Source: Oenanthe sinensis (taxonomy: Eukaryota > Streptophyta > Magnoliopsida > Apiales > Apiaceae). From it: 64,000 nucleotides of DNA. Below, piece after piece: positions 48,122 through 60,741 of the stretch (its first letter is position 1; every line of letters begins with the position of its first letter). Position numbers and translations under genes: made by a program. Under the pieces are notes generated by a model. That model did no database searches, was not told where the DNA came from, and worked only from the letters and a program-made list of their open reading frames with translations. Location: positions 9,734,001 through 9,798,000 of the forward strand of contig JAPMAC010000221.1 in assembly GCA_028671895.1 (NCBI GenBank). The letters run 5' to 3'.

Positions 48122-49398
48122 TGTTAGGGATTGTGGTGTTAACATTATAATCAACTATAAGATACTTAGATTAATTAGAAATTAACTAAGTAGAATGTAT
48201 TGTCACATGTATATTGACAGTATATTTAATTATCACTTGTAACAGTATGTATAAAAGGCAAGTAGGTGACAGTAAATCTCAATAATTACTGTCTTGTAAA
48301 AATGTAATAACATGATCTATGATGTAGAAGTTCACAAAGTGTTTATACACAACATGGATCAAATCATTGAGAGTAACATTCTGCAAACTGAAGCCTACGA
48401 CAACATATTCAAGTGACAACACATTTTGGAACAGACGACAGCAGTTATTCCTTTAACAGTAAACTTAGAGGAGAATGAAGATTCGAATACAGTAAGTTTT
48501 ACTGACAACAACTATTCCTTTGACAGTAAACTTAGCGGAGAATGAAGATTCAAAGACAACAAGTTTTACTGACAGCAACTATTCCTTTGATAGTAAACTT
48601 GGCGGAGAAGGAAGATTCGAAGACAACAAGTTTTACTGACATCAACTTTGACGGGATAGTTGACAGCAACATTGGCGGGGATAGTTGACAGTAGATTTGG
48701 AAGACAACATGTTTTAGAAGACTATCAAGTTTGACAGTAAAGTATGCAGAGTCAAAAATACTGTCACCAAAGAGAAGCTAAAGGTTGACAGTAACCTTTT
48801 GGTGAAGCCGACAATCTGTTTCAGGTAGCAGACTAGGTAGTAAAAATTTAAGGATTGATTTTGACATTACTATCTAGTCTGTCAAGCTTACTATTTCAAC
48901 TTGGGAGAAGACAAGCAAAAAGATAAATCATACTCAGGGAGTCAAGGATGACAGTACATCTCAGAACAACTTTATCTACAAGTGGAATGAAGACAAATTT
49001 GAATAATAAAAGTGAAGTTTCTATTTCGAGCTTTGTTCTAGGAACAAGGGAAAATACACTTGTAAGTGGGATATGTGTTCCAGTATAAATACACATATCT
49101 CACAAACACTTTTCCTAAGAAGAACACAATTGAGCTTAATTTTTCTCAAGCATAGAAACACTAGCAAGTTCTTTGTTATTGTATCTATTGAAGCTGGAAA
49201 CATTTTCCAGTCAGTTGTAGCAAACAAAAATTAATAAAATTAATTTTTGAAGTTAGACACCTTTCTTCTTTTGCTTGCTTATTGTTGTTTGTATTTCTTA
49301 CTTGATATTATTACTTCTTGATTGTTGTTAGCAAGATAAGTGATAAATTATCAAATTGCATTCAACTCCCCCTTCTTCAACACTCATACTGTTTAACA
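48122..49398 (+). mobile_element. solo Copia LTR (copy B)
   Basis: Counterpart of 20,500-21,775, starting TGTTAGGGATTG and ending TACTGTTTAACA. The left target copy TATGA (48,117-48,121) is present, and the right one was lost through a deletion of about 8 bases between TAT repeats. Confidence 0.9.
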
Positions 49399-50407
49399 TA
49401 TTAAACAAATCATTATATTCACACTGCATAAATATTTTTAAATTTTGAATCGATATGATTTTCTTACTTAACAAAACTTTATTTGATAATATATTATTAC
49501 TTAGCAAAATTGAAACCAAATATGATAGATAGCTGTAAATATATTGTGTATTTTTATTTTTAATGCTACCCTTTTCGTATAAATATGGTATATCTTTAAT
49601 TAATTTGTTTATTATCTTGATCGTCTGATTAATATTAAAGAGTAATGGGTAATGCTAGGGAGCCAAAAAATTCTCCCAAAAAATTTCTCAAATGCCAGTA
49701 CATTGATTGTGAAAATAATTAACATTGATCTCTTCACATTTAAATCAATCATACCAATTAAAATTTCACATTTTATCGTATCATCATGCCACATCATTTT
49801 GAAAAGTTTTCTTTTGGAAGATTTGTTTGATTTCCTAGCATTATTCAAAATTAAAATCAATGGTGAATATGTGTTTTCCAGTTCTCTCAAATATATAAAT
49901 TTTTTAGCATCTTTCTCTTATATATATATATATGGAGTTGAGTTATATGGAGACCTATTTAACTTGAAGAATATTTAGAGCTTATCCTAGCCATTGGATT
50001 AATATAAAATATATGTTCATTAGACTTGTAGTTATAACAATGACACTACTATAAATAACTTTCTTTTTTGGAGTTAGTATCCTATAGTTAACATAATTAT
50101 AATTAAAATATATATTTAAACAGAATGTAATGCAAATAAACTATAGTGAAGACTTCTATCATTCAACAAAATTATACAAAATATTTTTCTGCAGAACATA
50201 GCCTTGTAAAATACAATGTAATAATGTACCGCTACTACATGTATAATTCAGAATGAAACATTTTTCTATAGAACATAACTTTGTACTGCAGAACATAACA
50301 TTTTATTATATAAAGAGTATTAATTATTAAAATTTATTAAATTAGAATGTAACATTTTTCTGCAGAACGTAACATATTTTTATAAAATATAGCCTTGTGC
50401 CACAGAA

Positions 50408-50416
50408 TAAATATTT
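50408..50416. other. empty target site of the palindromic Mutator-like element
   Basis: A single TAAATATTT in copy B marks the pre-insertion state of the element found at 22,774-23,360 in copy A. Confidence 0.9.
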
Positions 50417-50625
50417 TGCTGCATAAAGATGATTAGAACTAAGCAACATTAGGTAAAAGAAGATTGAAAAATATAATGTAATAATGTACTGCTACTAGAT
50501 ATTTCATGCAGAACATAATTTTTTTCTGCAGAACATAGCCTCAAAGAACACAATATTTTATTATAAAGAGATTATTATTCAAATTTATTAAATTAGAATA
50601 TCTATGTTAATTTTTTAGAATAGTG

Positions 50626-53600
50626 ATGGTTAGAGTTACACATACCATGTCTGCAAATGCCATGTTTGTCAATCTTATGCTCATGAATGTCATGTCTTCT
50701 AATTTAGTTGCACCACATGCTCACATGTCATATGCACAATTTCTATACATGTACAATCCATTCTTTGCATATGCAAATATGTACATGCCTAAAATGTCAT
50801 GGAACATGCCTCAATCTAATAATTATCCTGTTAGTTAAACTGTTAAGTCTGAAAATATGCATGATAATTCTGTTATGAGTTCTAAGGTGTCTGAGCCCCA
50901 AAAGTCAACTCTCAAAGTTAAAGTGAATTTAAACCCACCAAAACAAAAGGGAATCAAGGCTCATGCTGCAACTAATAAAAGAGGATCCAAAGCAACTTGG
51001 ATACCAAAAACAACTTGATTGTTTTTCATTGTGTGCAGGGATACAAGAGGAAAAATTTCTGGTATGTAGACAGTGGATGTTCTAGACACATGACAAAAAA
51101 TATGTCTCTACTCACAAAGTTTGTGGAAAAGGCTGACCCATGAATTACTTTTGAAGATAACAACAAATGTTTTACTCTGGGATATGGCTCTATTACAAGT
51201 GAAAATGTTATCATTGAACATGTAGAAATAGTTGATGGATTGAAGCATAATTTGCTGAGCATTAGTCAACTATGTGATAATGAAAATGGTGTGTGATTTT
51301 CAACTGGATCATGCATCATAGCCAACAAAGAATCTGGTGAAATTCTTTTAAATAGAGGAAGAAAAGGAAATGTCTATGTGGTTGATTTTAATTCTGTGAA
51401 GGCAAATTCAATGACATATCTATTAAGCAAAGCCAACATAGATGAAAGTTGGATTTGGCACAAGAAGCTAGCCCATCTAAATTTCAAAGTCATGAATTAA
51501 TTGGATAGAGGCATTTCACATATGGAATTCACCAAGGATGGACTGTGTGATGCTTGTCAAAAGGGAAAGCAAACAAAAGCTTCATTCAAGTCAAAGTCAG
51601 AATTATCAATTGACAAGCCTTTGGATTTATTGCACATGAATTTATTTGGTCTTGTCAACATTATGTCAATTGCCAAAAAGAAATATGCCTTAGTAATTGT
51701 GGATGATTTCACAAGATACACATGGGTACATTTCTTGCATTCCAAGGATGAGGCAAGCAAATTTGTTATCAATCATGTGAAGAATGTTGAAAATGGCACT
51801 GAATGGAAGGTCAAGAAAATAAGGAGTGATAATGGTACTGAGTTTAAGAATGCAACAATGACAAAATTCTGTGAAGAAAAAGGTATCACTCATCACTTCT
51901 CTGCTCCTAGAACTCCCCAACAGAATGAAGTTGTTGAAAGGAAAAATAGAACCTTGATTGAAGCTGCTAGAACTATGTTGGAATAAGCCAAATTACCTAT
52001 ATATTTCTGGGAAGAAGCAATTAATATTGCATGCTACATTCAGAATATCTCCATTGTCAATCAACTACAAGCCAAAACTCCATACCAATTGATGAAGAAA
52101 GACAAGAAGCCAACTTTAAATTTTCTTCATGTCTTTGGCTGCAAATGTTTTGTCCTAAGGAATCAAGGTAAAAATTTGGGAAAGTTTGAAACTAAGGTTG
52201 ATGAGGCAATATTTGTTGGATATGGAATAGCAACCAAGGCTTACAGAGTCTACAATCTTAGATTACACATTGTTATGGAATCTATGCATGTAGTCTTTGA
52301 TGACAAGAAAAATCAAAGGCTGTTTGATGAATGATACCATGACACTTTTCATTTTGAGAATGAATCAACTGGTAATGGTGAAGAAAGTGATCATGAAGTG
52401 AAAATTTCAAGAAATCAAGTACCCAGAAATTCCTCATCAATTGATGTCAATACACCAACAGATAACTTATCAGTTGATGCTCATCAATCGACTGATAATA
52501 CATCAATTAATAACCAATCAATGGATAATAACTCTGCTCAAAAATCTTCAAGTAGGGTGTCCATCTCAGGGGGAGGGTTCTCAACCACTCAATCACATCA
52601 CAATGATCATAACAATGTTAATGATCATGAAACATCATCTTCAAGGACAAATTTACCTCCACAAAGGAAATGGACCAAAATTCACCCCTTTGAGTTGATT
52701 ATTGGAAATGCAAATGATAGTGTCAAAACTAGAAGTGCAACTCAGAATGAATACTTGTATAACAGCTTCCTGTCTCAAGAAGAACAAAAAAGGATTGAAG
52801 AAGCCTTGAATGGTCCTGATTGGGTAATTGTTATGCAAAAAGATTTGAATTAATTTAAAAGAAACAAGGTATTAAAGCTGGTGCCCAAATAAAAGAACAA
52901 ATCTGTTATTGGTACAAAATGGGTATTCAGGAATAAAATGGATGAAACTGGTATAATAACAAGAAACAAGGTAAGGTTAGTGGCAAAGTGCTACTCACAA
53001 GAAGAAGGCATAGATTTTCATGAGACATTTGCACCTGTTGCAAGATTGGAATCTATCAGAATCTTTCTAGCATATACTGCTCATGCCAATTTTAAGGTGT
53101 ATCATATGGATGTAAAAAGTGTTTTTCTCAATGGAGAATTAGAAAAAGAAGTATATGTGGAACAACCACCTGGTTTTATGGATCCTGTTCATCCTGGATT
53201 TGTGTATTATCTTCTTAAAGCACTGTATGGTTTGAAACAAGCACCTAGAGCCTGATATGACACACTTTCCAAATTCTTGATTGAGAATCACTTCACAAGA
53301 TGTACTGTTGATAAGATTCTCTTTCATAGAAATGTTAATGGTTCTATTATTCTTGTTCAAATCTATGTAGATGACATTATTTTTGGCTCAATTGATGAGA
53401 AAATTTATCAAAACTTTGTCAAGTTGATGCAAAGTAAATATGAAATGAGCATGATGGGAGAACTTGCCTATTTTCTTGGTTTGCAAGTCTAACAAGTTAA
53501 AGATAATATTTTCATAAATCAAACCAAATACATTTCTGACTTATTAAGGAAATTTGATTTAAGTGAATGTTCTTCTGCAAAAAATCGCATGACCACTGCA

Positions 53601-54308
53601 ACTAAATTTGAATTGAATATTAAGGAAGCTAAAGTGGACATTTCAAGTTATAGAGGCATGGTTGGCTTATTGTTATATTTAACTGCAAATAGGTCAGACA
53701 TAATATTTGCTACATGTCTTTGTGCTAGATTTCAGGCTGATCCTAGAGAGTCTCATTTGATTGCTATAAAAAGTATATTCAGATATCTCAAAGGAACACC
53801 AAATTTTGGAATTTGGTATCCTAGAGACTCTGAATTTGATCTAATTGGTTATTCAGATGCAGACTATGCAGGTTACAAAATTGACAGAAAAAGTACTACA
53901 GACACTTGTCAATTTCTAAGAAACAAACTTGTTTCATGGTTTAGCAAAAAATAAAATTCAGTATATACATCCACTGCAGAAGCTGAATATATTATTTCTG
54001 GAAGTTGTTGTGCACACTTGTTATGGATGAGGAATCAATTGTTTGACTATGGATTTAACTTGAATAAAATTCCAATATTCTGTGACAACACAAGTGCAAT
54101 TGCCATTACTGAAAATCTAGTTCAACATTCAAGGACCAAACACATTGACATAAGATATCATTTCATGAGGGAACATGTAATGAATAGTACTGTTGAATTA
54201 CATTTTGTCCCTAGTGAAAGACAACTTGCAGACATTTTTACCAAACCATTAGATGAATCTACTTTCAATAGATTGGTTTGTGATTTAGGTATGCTTAATT
54301 ATGATTAA
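50626..54308 (+). pseudogene. decayed Copia gag-end/pol (copy B), uninterrupted integrase
   Basis: The order is as in copy A: protease (YVDSGCSRHMT near 51,065), the pre-integrase region, integrase (LLHMNLFGLVN, SDNGTEFKNAT) and reverse transcriptase (VEQPPGFMDPVHPG; YVDD near 53,364). RNase H has YSDADYAGYKID and STAEAEY, and the end is DIFTKPLDESTFN. Stops at 51,984, 52,332, 52,851, 53,253, 53,490 and 53,952 inactivate it. Because the integrase is not split, this copy shows the state before the gag-only insertion at 24.8 kb. Its protease keeps D-S-G where copy A has D-N-G. Confidence 0.88.
51830..51834. other. empty target site of the gag-only element
   Basis: TAATG in copy B (CAATG flanking the insertion in copy A) lies within intact SDNGTEFK coding sequence of the integrase remnant. 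Confidence 0.88.
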
Positions 54309-54419
54309 TCTTTTACATGTCTTAAAAGTTATTTTCTTTTGTGATATTTAAGCTGTAGCCATTGATTATGATAATCTGTTGATTTTTCCATAATTAATTG
54401 ATGAGCATTTTACATATCA

Positions 54420-54601
54420 ATGGATATTTTTAAGCTATAGACAGATAAATATATTAATTGATAATATATTTGTTTACCGATGGATATTTTTAAGCTATCG
54501 ATAGATAAATATATCAATTAATGGATATTTGTTTATCGATGAATATTTTTAAGTTATCGACAGATAAATATATCAATTGATGATATATTTGTTTATCTAT
54601 G
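54420..54601 (+). repeat. tandem units of about 60 bp after Copia pol (copy B)
   Basis: Same three-unit array as at 29,361 in copy A, with scattered point changes and equal unit number. Confidence 0.8.
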
Positions 54602-55049
54602 AATAGTAGTACCTGTCGATCAATAAGTTAGTTATCAATCGATGACCTGGTTAGAGTCCATGTCATTAACCGACCTGTACAATATCTAGTCGTTAATTAC
54701 ATATTTTATCAATTGATTAATACATACATCCATGTGTGTATAATACTTGATTGCCAAAATTGGTAATTTCTACTTTTCACTTTTTAATCCAACAGTCAAT
54801 TGAGTTCTATTTTGAGAAAATAATCGATTGAGACATCAGTTTTTCTTCAAAAATATAAATGATGACATTAACTGTTATACTGATATTTAAATAAGCTTGC
54901 TGGAACACTTTGTTTTCCTGTTTTCAATAAGCTAATACCTGCAAAACAATATTAGTACATAACTTGCTATTTTATATCAAGCACAAGTTTTCAGCTTGCT
55001 ATCAGTGAACATCAAAATCCAAAGGGTTTCAAACCATGGAAACTTCTTA

Positions 55050-55366
55050 TGTTGTATTTGGTCGGGTAGTGGAAATGAAATGAATAAAATTAAAAAGAAA
55101 TAATGGACACGGGAGAAAAAAATTGAAAAAAAACAAGTTGATTCAAATTTTTTATTATAAAAAATGCAAAGAAACTAAATATTTTGTGAAATGGAGTATC
55201 TCTTCCCATCAATTGGGGCTTAAACTTTGGATTAGTTTGTTAACATTGAAATGAAGTAACAATGTTTTATAGCATTTACCCATATTATAATTCAAATTTC
55301 ATTCAATTCCTCCCGCCAAACACAATACTAGTGGAATAGTATTATTCACCCCGGTCAAATACAACA
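55050..55366. mobile_element. Tourist/Harbinger-like MITE, TSD TTA (copy B)
   Basis: Counterpart of 29,992-30,308 with the same 317-bp length, the same inverted ends and TTA flanks. Confidence 0.8.
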
Positions 55367-55445
55367 TTAATGGAACAAGTTGCCTTGTCACATATTTCAC
55401 TGTGTATAGTGTAGCAGTTAGATATGACGAATTCAGTTTAAAATG

Positions 55446-55702
55446 AAAAAGAATTATTAGCAGTAAAATTTGGAATTAAAAAATTTCATTATCATTTGTT
55501 ACCTGTAAAATTTATTGTAAGAACTGATAATACTCAAGTGAAAGCTTTTATTACAAATAAAATAGATTTGTTGCCAGAATTAAATAAAAAAAGAAAATGG
55601 CAATCTTTTTTCTGTTGTTATGATTTTATTGTTAAAAATATATCTGGTACTAAAAATGTTTTAGCTGATTTTCTTAGCAGGTACAATCATGATGACAAAT
55701 AA
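55446..55702 (+). pseudogene. pararetroviral reverse transcriptase, RNase H C-terminal fragment
   Basis: The open frame entering from the left junction reads EKELLAVKFGIKKFHYHLL, then FIVRTDNTQVKAF and NVLADFLSR before a stop at 55,700-55,702. These are the E-K-E-L, R-T-D and A-D-F-L-S-R landmarks of the RNase H shared by caulimovirids and Ty3/gypsy elements. About 85 residues are present; everything upstream is missing. Confidence 0.85.
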
Positions 55703-56765
55703 CAATTTTGATATGTATATCAGTGATACTACAAAGGTTATTACCAACAACCATGATAAAATGGTTAAATTACATCAGCAAATAGAAGCCTTATACAAAG
55801 AGATATCAGCCATAGAACAGGAAAATACTCATTTCCTAAAACAATTGACAGAAGCTATAAAAGATAAACAAACAGTAAAGTCTTTACAAAATCCAACCAC
55901 TACAATACCAAATTTTTCATCCAAACTAGTAAATATGCCTTTACCCTCTATTACTAAGCAAATCTCACCTTCTGTAACTATGAGTGATAAACTGAAATAT
56001 TCACCTGAAACAATAACAGCCTTTGAAAAAATTATGAAATTTTATGATTATAAATCAAACCAAGAAATATTGAGATGCTCAAAAGTGAGTAAATATCCTA
56101 GATATTTATGTAGTGAAAATAGTAACCCAGATATTGTTGAAAAATTATTTTATTATGGATTTATTGATAAAATCATAGTAACAGAAACCTTACAAAGTAT
56201 TTCAAAATTACCAACAATAATTATAGAATCAGTAAATGCTATGATGGAAGCTTTTGGAAAAGGAGCATATGGGATACAAATATTTGATGCCTCTACCGAT
56301 TTGGTAGGAAAACCCATAGTAATATGTCAGATATTTAAGATAGGAAAAAATACTAATATTAATGGAGAAAGTGGTGAGTTAAAACTTCCAGAACCATGTA
56401 CATTGGAGAAATTTCAAGAATGGCTATCAGTCAAAAGAGCTATTGGATTATTAACACTAAAAGGAAAGTTAGAAGATATGATGAAAAATGGAAAGTCCAA
56501 TATAATATCCTCTGGAAAAGGACCACAAATTGAAGAGATTATTACTCTTTATTATTCCCATGAAACAATTGCAACTAATCTTACAGTTTTTCAAGGGATG
56601 TATGACAGAATAATTAATCTCAAACATGCTCATGCAAAAACTACTATAGAGCAATATCAAGAAATGGCAAGCCCAAAGAAAAGACCAGTATTCATAAATT
56701 CTGGTACTATGATGAAAGATATTAGCATTATAAAAAGCGAAGGGTCATCTGATCCTTTCAAATAA
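55689..56765 (+). CDS. caulimovirid ORF downstream of RT, transactivator/inclusion-body-like (358 residues)
   Basis: This intact frame overlaps the RNase H frame by 14 bases at ATGATGACAAATAA, the tight arrangement seen in caulimovirids between the polymerase ORF and the following one. In cavemo- and solendovirus-like genomes the ORF in this place encodes the translation transactivator that allows reinitiation on polycistronic RNA. The N-terminal 50 residues look coiled-coil (KLHQQIEALYKEISAIEQEN). The central 100-300 region is mixed alpha/beta with no motif I can identify with certainty. The assignment is from position and size, not from a decisive match. It looks unbroken, which is notable for an endogenous copy. 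Confidence 0.6.
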   Translation: MMTNNNFDMYISDTTKVITNNHDKMVKLHQQIEALYKEISAIEQENTHFLKQLTEAIKDKQTVKSLQNPTTTIPNFSSKLVNMPLPSITKQISPSVTMSDKLKYSPETITAFEKIMKFYDYKSNQEILRCSKVSKYPRYLCSENSNPDIVEKLFYYGFIDKIIVTETLQSISKLPTIIIESVNAMMEAFGKGAYGIQIFDASTDLVGKPIVICQIFKIGKNTNINGESGELKLPEPCTLEKFQEWLSVKRAIGLLTLKGKLEDMMKNGKSNIISSGKGPQIEEIITLYYSHETIATNLTVFQGMYDRIINLKHAHAKTTIEQYQEMASPKKRPVFINSGTMMKDISIIKSEGSSDPFK

Positions 56766-57127
56766 ATGTAGTTTATCTATAAAAATAAAAAGGATGTAGT
56801 CCTAAAAACTACAAAATAAAATAATTGTAGTATACTACAAAAAAAAAAAAAAAGAAGATGAAGCTGATCAGACAAGAGGAATCTCGAAATAGCAGAAAGA
56901 AGATAAAGACAGATGGTAGAAGACCAAAGGAATCTGCTTTATGAAAAGAAGAAGATGATTGAAGACCAAGAGAATCTATTCTATGAAAAAGAAGAAAAGA
57001 CAATGGCAGACAAAGAATAATACAGCTCTTGACGACTTTGAAGCCTAAAAGCAAAGATGATGGCAGACAAAAGAAGATGGAAAATTTTAAATAATATTCA
57101 GTGATGTAACTAATGGAACTGAGGAAT

Positions 57128-57140
57128 TCTATATAAAGAA
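57128..57140 (+). promoter_or_regulatory. pararetroviral TATA box
   Basis: TCTATATAAAGAA sits 0.4 kb after the transactivator-like ORF. AATAAA follows at 57,178-57,183, about 45 bases later, matching the caulimovirid layout in which the poly(A) signal lies just downstream of the transcription start. Transcription would run rightwards into copy B DNA, toward the antisense of the DUF538 gene at 61.7-62.5 kb. Confidence 0.75.
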
Positions 57141-57664
57141 CCTCATTGTAACATAATGAATATCGAAAATACTTGGCAATAAAAATCTTAAGCTTTCATA
57201 TCTTTAATGTCTAGCTAAACACTCTCCAGTCTATAGTTTCTTCTAAGAAAATATCAAGAAATAAGAAATACTACTTTACTGAGATTATATTTTGTATTTA
57301 TCAGTTCAAGAATATTACTAAGTATAGTAATTCAGAGGATATCCCAGGCGATCCCAGAAGCCAGGCCATATTCCAGGAAGGAACAAGAAGCCAGGAAGGT
57401 TGATAGCCATAGGTGATCTGAAATACAAATACGAGGTAATATGACAGAACTAGTATTTACTATTTATAATATTGGTAAGGTATTTATTTCTGTGATCTTG
57501 ATATTAGTATTAGTAAGAGATTATAGACGTTTTTTTTAATTTTATCATGGAGTCTTTTAAGAATAAACGATTACATATTATTATACCATCTATATTCCTT
57601 CCCTTTTTAGGGTTAATAGATGATGAGATCCCTATTAACATGTTAATTGAACCCTGCCTGTAAA

Positions 57665-57680
57665 TTGGTATCAAAGCCAT
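57665..57680 (+). other. pararetroviral Met-tRNA primer binding site
   Basis: TTGGTATCAAAGCCAT differs at one base from the standard TGGTATCAGAGCC initiator-tRNA complement used by caulimovirids. It marks position 1 of the circular genome, upstream of the first ORF. Confidence 0.8.
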
Positions 57681-57826
57681 TAAATAGGAAAGTCTTCTCA
57701 AATGAATAGTAACTTCGACTGGTTATGGCAAGATTGAAGTGAATAGTAACCGATGAATAGTAACTTTTATATTAATCAAAGAAAATATATGGAAATATAT
57801 AAAACAAGCTTTACTTTTAAATAAAT

Positions 57827-58030
57827 ATGAATAATATCCAAGATATGTCAGAAGAATCAAAAGTTAATTTACAAAGAATAAAAAATATATCAAACAAAAC
57901 CTTTACATATAATAAAGAAATCAATCATCATATTGAAAGTTGTAGGATAAGTATGGAATTAATAAATGATAAAGATATAACAATAAGATTATTTAGAGAA
58001 TTATTAGCTAAAAGAGATGAAGAATATTAA
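57827..58030 (+). pseudogene. start of the first pararetroviral ORF, truncated by the junction
   Basis: A 67-codon frame (MNNIQDMSEESKVNLQRI...) begins 0.15 kb after the primer site. The virus-derived part ends near 58,022, and the stop TAA at 58,028-58,030 belongs to host DNA shared with copy A. Its identity (first ORF or N-terminus of a coat/movement polyprotein) follows from position only. Confidence 0.6.
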
Positions 58031-60200
58031 TATAATATAAATCCAGTAATTGATTTTCTGAATCTCTAGTTCAAAGGTTATCGATATGTATACTTATATC
58101 CACTACATGTATAGGAGTGGCAGACATACCTGTCGCAAGACCAAACATGTCGTCGACAACATTGATAATACAACTTCAAAGATAACAGTGCTTTTTGAGT
58201 ACTGGGATATCAGTACTTGAAATATACTGCACAAAGTGATACTATGCCTCCAGAATATATAGTTCAGTCGTAGTACATTTTGAAGTAACTATGATTCATA
58301 TAATGTATGTTCGATACATCTTTAGGCGTGGCACACATACTTGTAGCAAGACCAACATGGCTGCAGCAACATTGATAATACAACTTCAAAGACGCAAAAC
58401 TAGAAATGCAAATGGGCTAAAATTCCATTATCCTCTCTGTTTTGCAGTAAACTTCACTATTGTTTCTGTAGCTTATTCAGTGATCAACATTTTAATTTCC
58501 TCCACGGGAGTTGGGAGCTGCCAAAAGAAAAGATACATTTGGTAAGGATTACTTCCAATAATACTAAATACTTTCCCCAAAAATGGTTACTTAAAAATAA
58601 CTTTTTTCAAGATACAGTGTGTGGGTGTGCATGCATTGTGTGTGGAAGCCCGCACAGCTCTGTGAGGAACATGTTAATTGTACAGATTACGGAACCTACA
58701 AGAAGAAACATACTCTGAAGACAAAAATAGCTACCAAGTTACGTTATTCAAGCAAAAACGTAGAGCGACACACATATAAGCCACATATTCTGCCAAGAGG
58801 GTAGTTAAGCTTTGTATCTACATTTTAAAGAAAAATAGAAAAACAAAGTTCTCGCTGATCCAAAGTTCAGTGCATTGGATATATATAATAACACTAGCAT
58901 CAAATTGTGGAATTCTATTCTGATAAAAACTTTCAGCAGAACTTACCCAAATTCTGCTAAAAGCAATGTCAACAAAACAGACATGCCCAAAGATATAAAA
59001 ATAAAAATAAGGAAAAATATGCTCTAAGATTTAACTTCTTATATATTCTCTTTTAATGAAATATGCAAGATAGTAAATATATCTACAATCGACCAACCGT
59101 TTCACATAGCCACATAATCTCTGATGTAGTAAAATGTCAATCTAAACCTCACTACAAGCCCTCTCACACTTCCAATGGCCCAGACCCCCAACTTACAATT
59201 ATTCGATGCACTTTTCAAATAACACAATCTCTCTCAAAGAATAGATAGGCAGGCAGCTAACAAACACCCTCGGAGAGAATGCACTGTGTGGAATAATAAA
59301 GTGAGAAGAAAACAGAGAACACTAGAAGCATTGGACTATGACCTTGCTAATAATATGATATGTTGGCAAAGCATAATGTTAATCCTAATGGAAGTTTCTA
59401 GAGTCTAATAATAAATTACGTTTTTTTGCTGAGCTAATAAATGAAATTTTACACATTGCCCATCCCTCGAGAATACTTAATTTACTCTAATAGTTGTTTG
59501 ACGGTCATCCTTCAAGTTCAAATATATAATTTTAGGGCTGCATATTCAATGTTACAAGGAACACGGAGCGTGGTCAAGAATCTCGAACCAGATCGTTCGT
59601 TTCAGAACGTGGTTCGCTTTCGACCCAAATCGCCCGGATTCGCGCTCCAGGTCGTAGATTCCTGCGACTGATAAATTTGGCGACCTAACAACTTTTAGAA
59701 GAGAAGAAGAAATGAAGAAGAATGAAGAAGCATGTGTAAAGAAGATGTGATACAGATACAAGAATGAGAAGAGGGAGGAGAAGAGGGAAGAAGGTGCCTC
59801 GATAATTGTGAAACACATCAGTATTATGAATTGAATAATCAATATTGTATAGTACTTTGTTTTGACAAATAGTCAATACTTTCCATTCATAATACTTTTT
59901 CTTAAGAGATTACTTTTTTTAATCTTTGGGTAGTACACAACTATTGTAGCGTTTTTAGTTCTTTCAAAATTAATAAAACTTTATTAAGTTTTTTTATTTA
60001 TATTTAATTAAAAATTACTTTATATATGTCTAACATTATAAATTATATCAATTTATATATTCATCTTTTATATGTCACTGCTAGTGGCTAGTGTTCTAGT
60101 GCTATATAGAAATTGTTTTTATTTAAAGTTTTAGATAAAAAGTTCTTATCATTAAAAATATATATTATAGTGTGTTTAAAAATATATGAAGTGTAGTTAG

Positions 60201-60246
<46 letters not shown>

Positions 60247-60741
60247 GTGTGAACTTTGGAATATAAATATTTGATTTGATTATGACTTTTGAAGAAATTA
60301 TGAATTTTAATTGTTTGATTAGGTTGGATTATGTTTCTAAAAATGCTATAATATCAAATTTTATGGCAGTCACATTTTTTTCGTACCCATACGTTCCTTC
60401 GTACCTGAACGTTCCATCGTATCGGATACACCTAATGTTACAATGTTATATTCCACGAATCCGTTTTCGTACCGTATTTCGCATCGTACCCCGTCCCATG
60501 TAAGATTGTTGCACATTTCTCTTCCATCAATCTTCATATACTCAATAGTCAAACATCTCAAGAATCAAGAAAGAAAATGTTACAATGACAAAATTAAACA
60601 TTTCTTCCATTTATCATGTCTAAAGGAGTCCTTTTCTATATTCAAGTCAAGGCAACAAGTACTAAAATATTGAAGCTGTCAGAATACTGAAAATGTAAAA
60701 TCTTCCTATAATTTAAAAGTACAAATAACTACTCTCATTTA
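58031..60741. other. intergenic DNA (copy B)
   Basis: Counterpart of 30,450-33,160, including the partial direct repeat (from about 58,113 and 58,324). The TA run at 60,204-60,243 is 40 bases long, twice that of copy A. No gene is recognised. Confidence 0.5.

Larger units (their letters stand above)
56766..57826 (+). other. pararetroviral intergenic region (promoter, leader)
   Basis: This non-coding region contains repeated GAAGA-rich purine blocks with AAGACCAAAGGAATCT and AAGACCAAGAGAATCT copies (56,920-56,980), a TGATGTAA near 57,101, the TATA box, poly(A) signal and primer site listed separately, and three GAATAGTAAC copies at about 57,704-57,766. Caulimovirid pregenomic promoters sit here. 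Confidence 0.7.
55446..58022 (+). mobile_element. endogenous pararetrovirus fragment (Caulimoviridae-like), copy B only
   Basis: This 2.58-kb block replaces 62 bases of copy A (30,388-30,449). It reads as one stretch of a circular caulimovirid genome: the end of reverse transcriptase/RNase H, an overlapping transactivator-like ORF, a promoter with TATA box and poly(A) signal, a Met-tRNA primer site and the start of the first ORF. There are no LTRs, no integrase and no target-site duplication. The junctions show short shared sequence (AAATG left, AATATTAA right), which suggests end-joining repair. It is partial and cannot produce virus. Confidence 0.85.

Noticed and set aside
49612..49990. Minus- and plus-strand frames over the small MITE candidate
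   Set aside because: They are AT-rich, begin and end at MITE-like motifs and differ in length between copies.
55446..55702. Ty3/gypsy RNase H
   Set aside because: The domain is shared, but the next ORF overlaps it, no integrase or LTR follows, and a promoter plus Met-tRNA primer site come after the following ORF. This fits a caulimovirid better.
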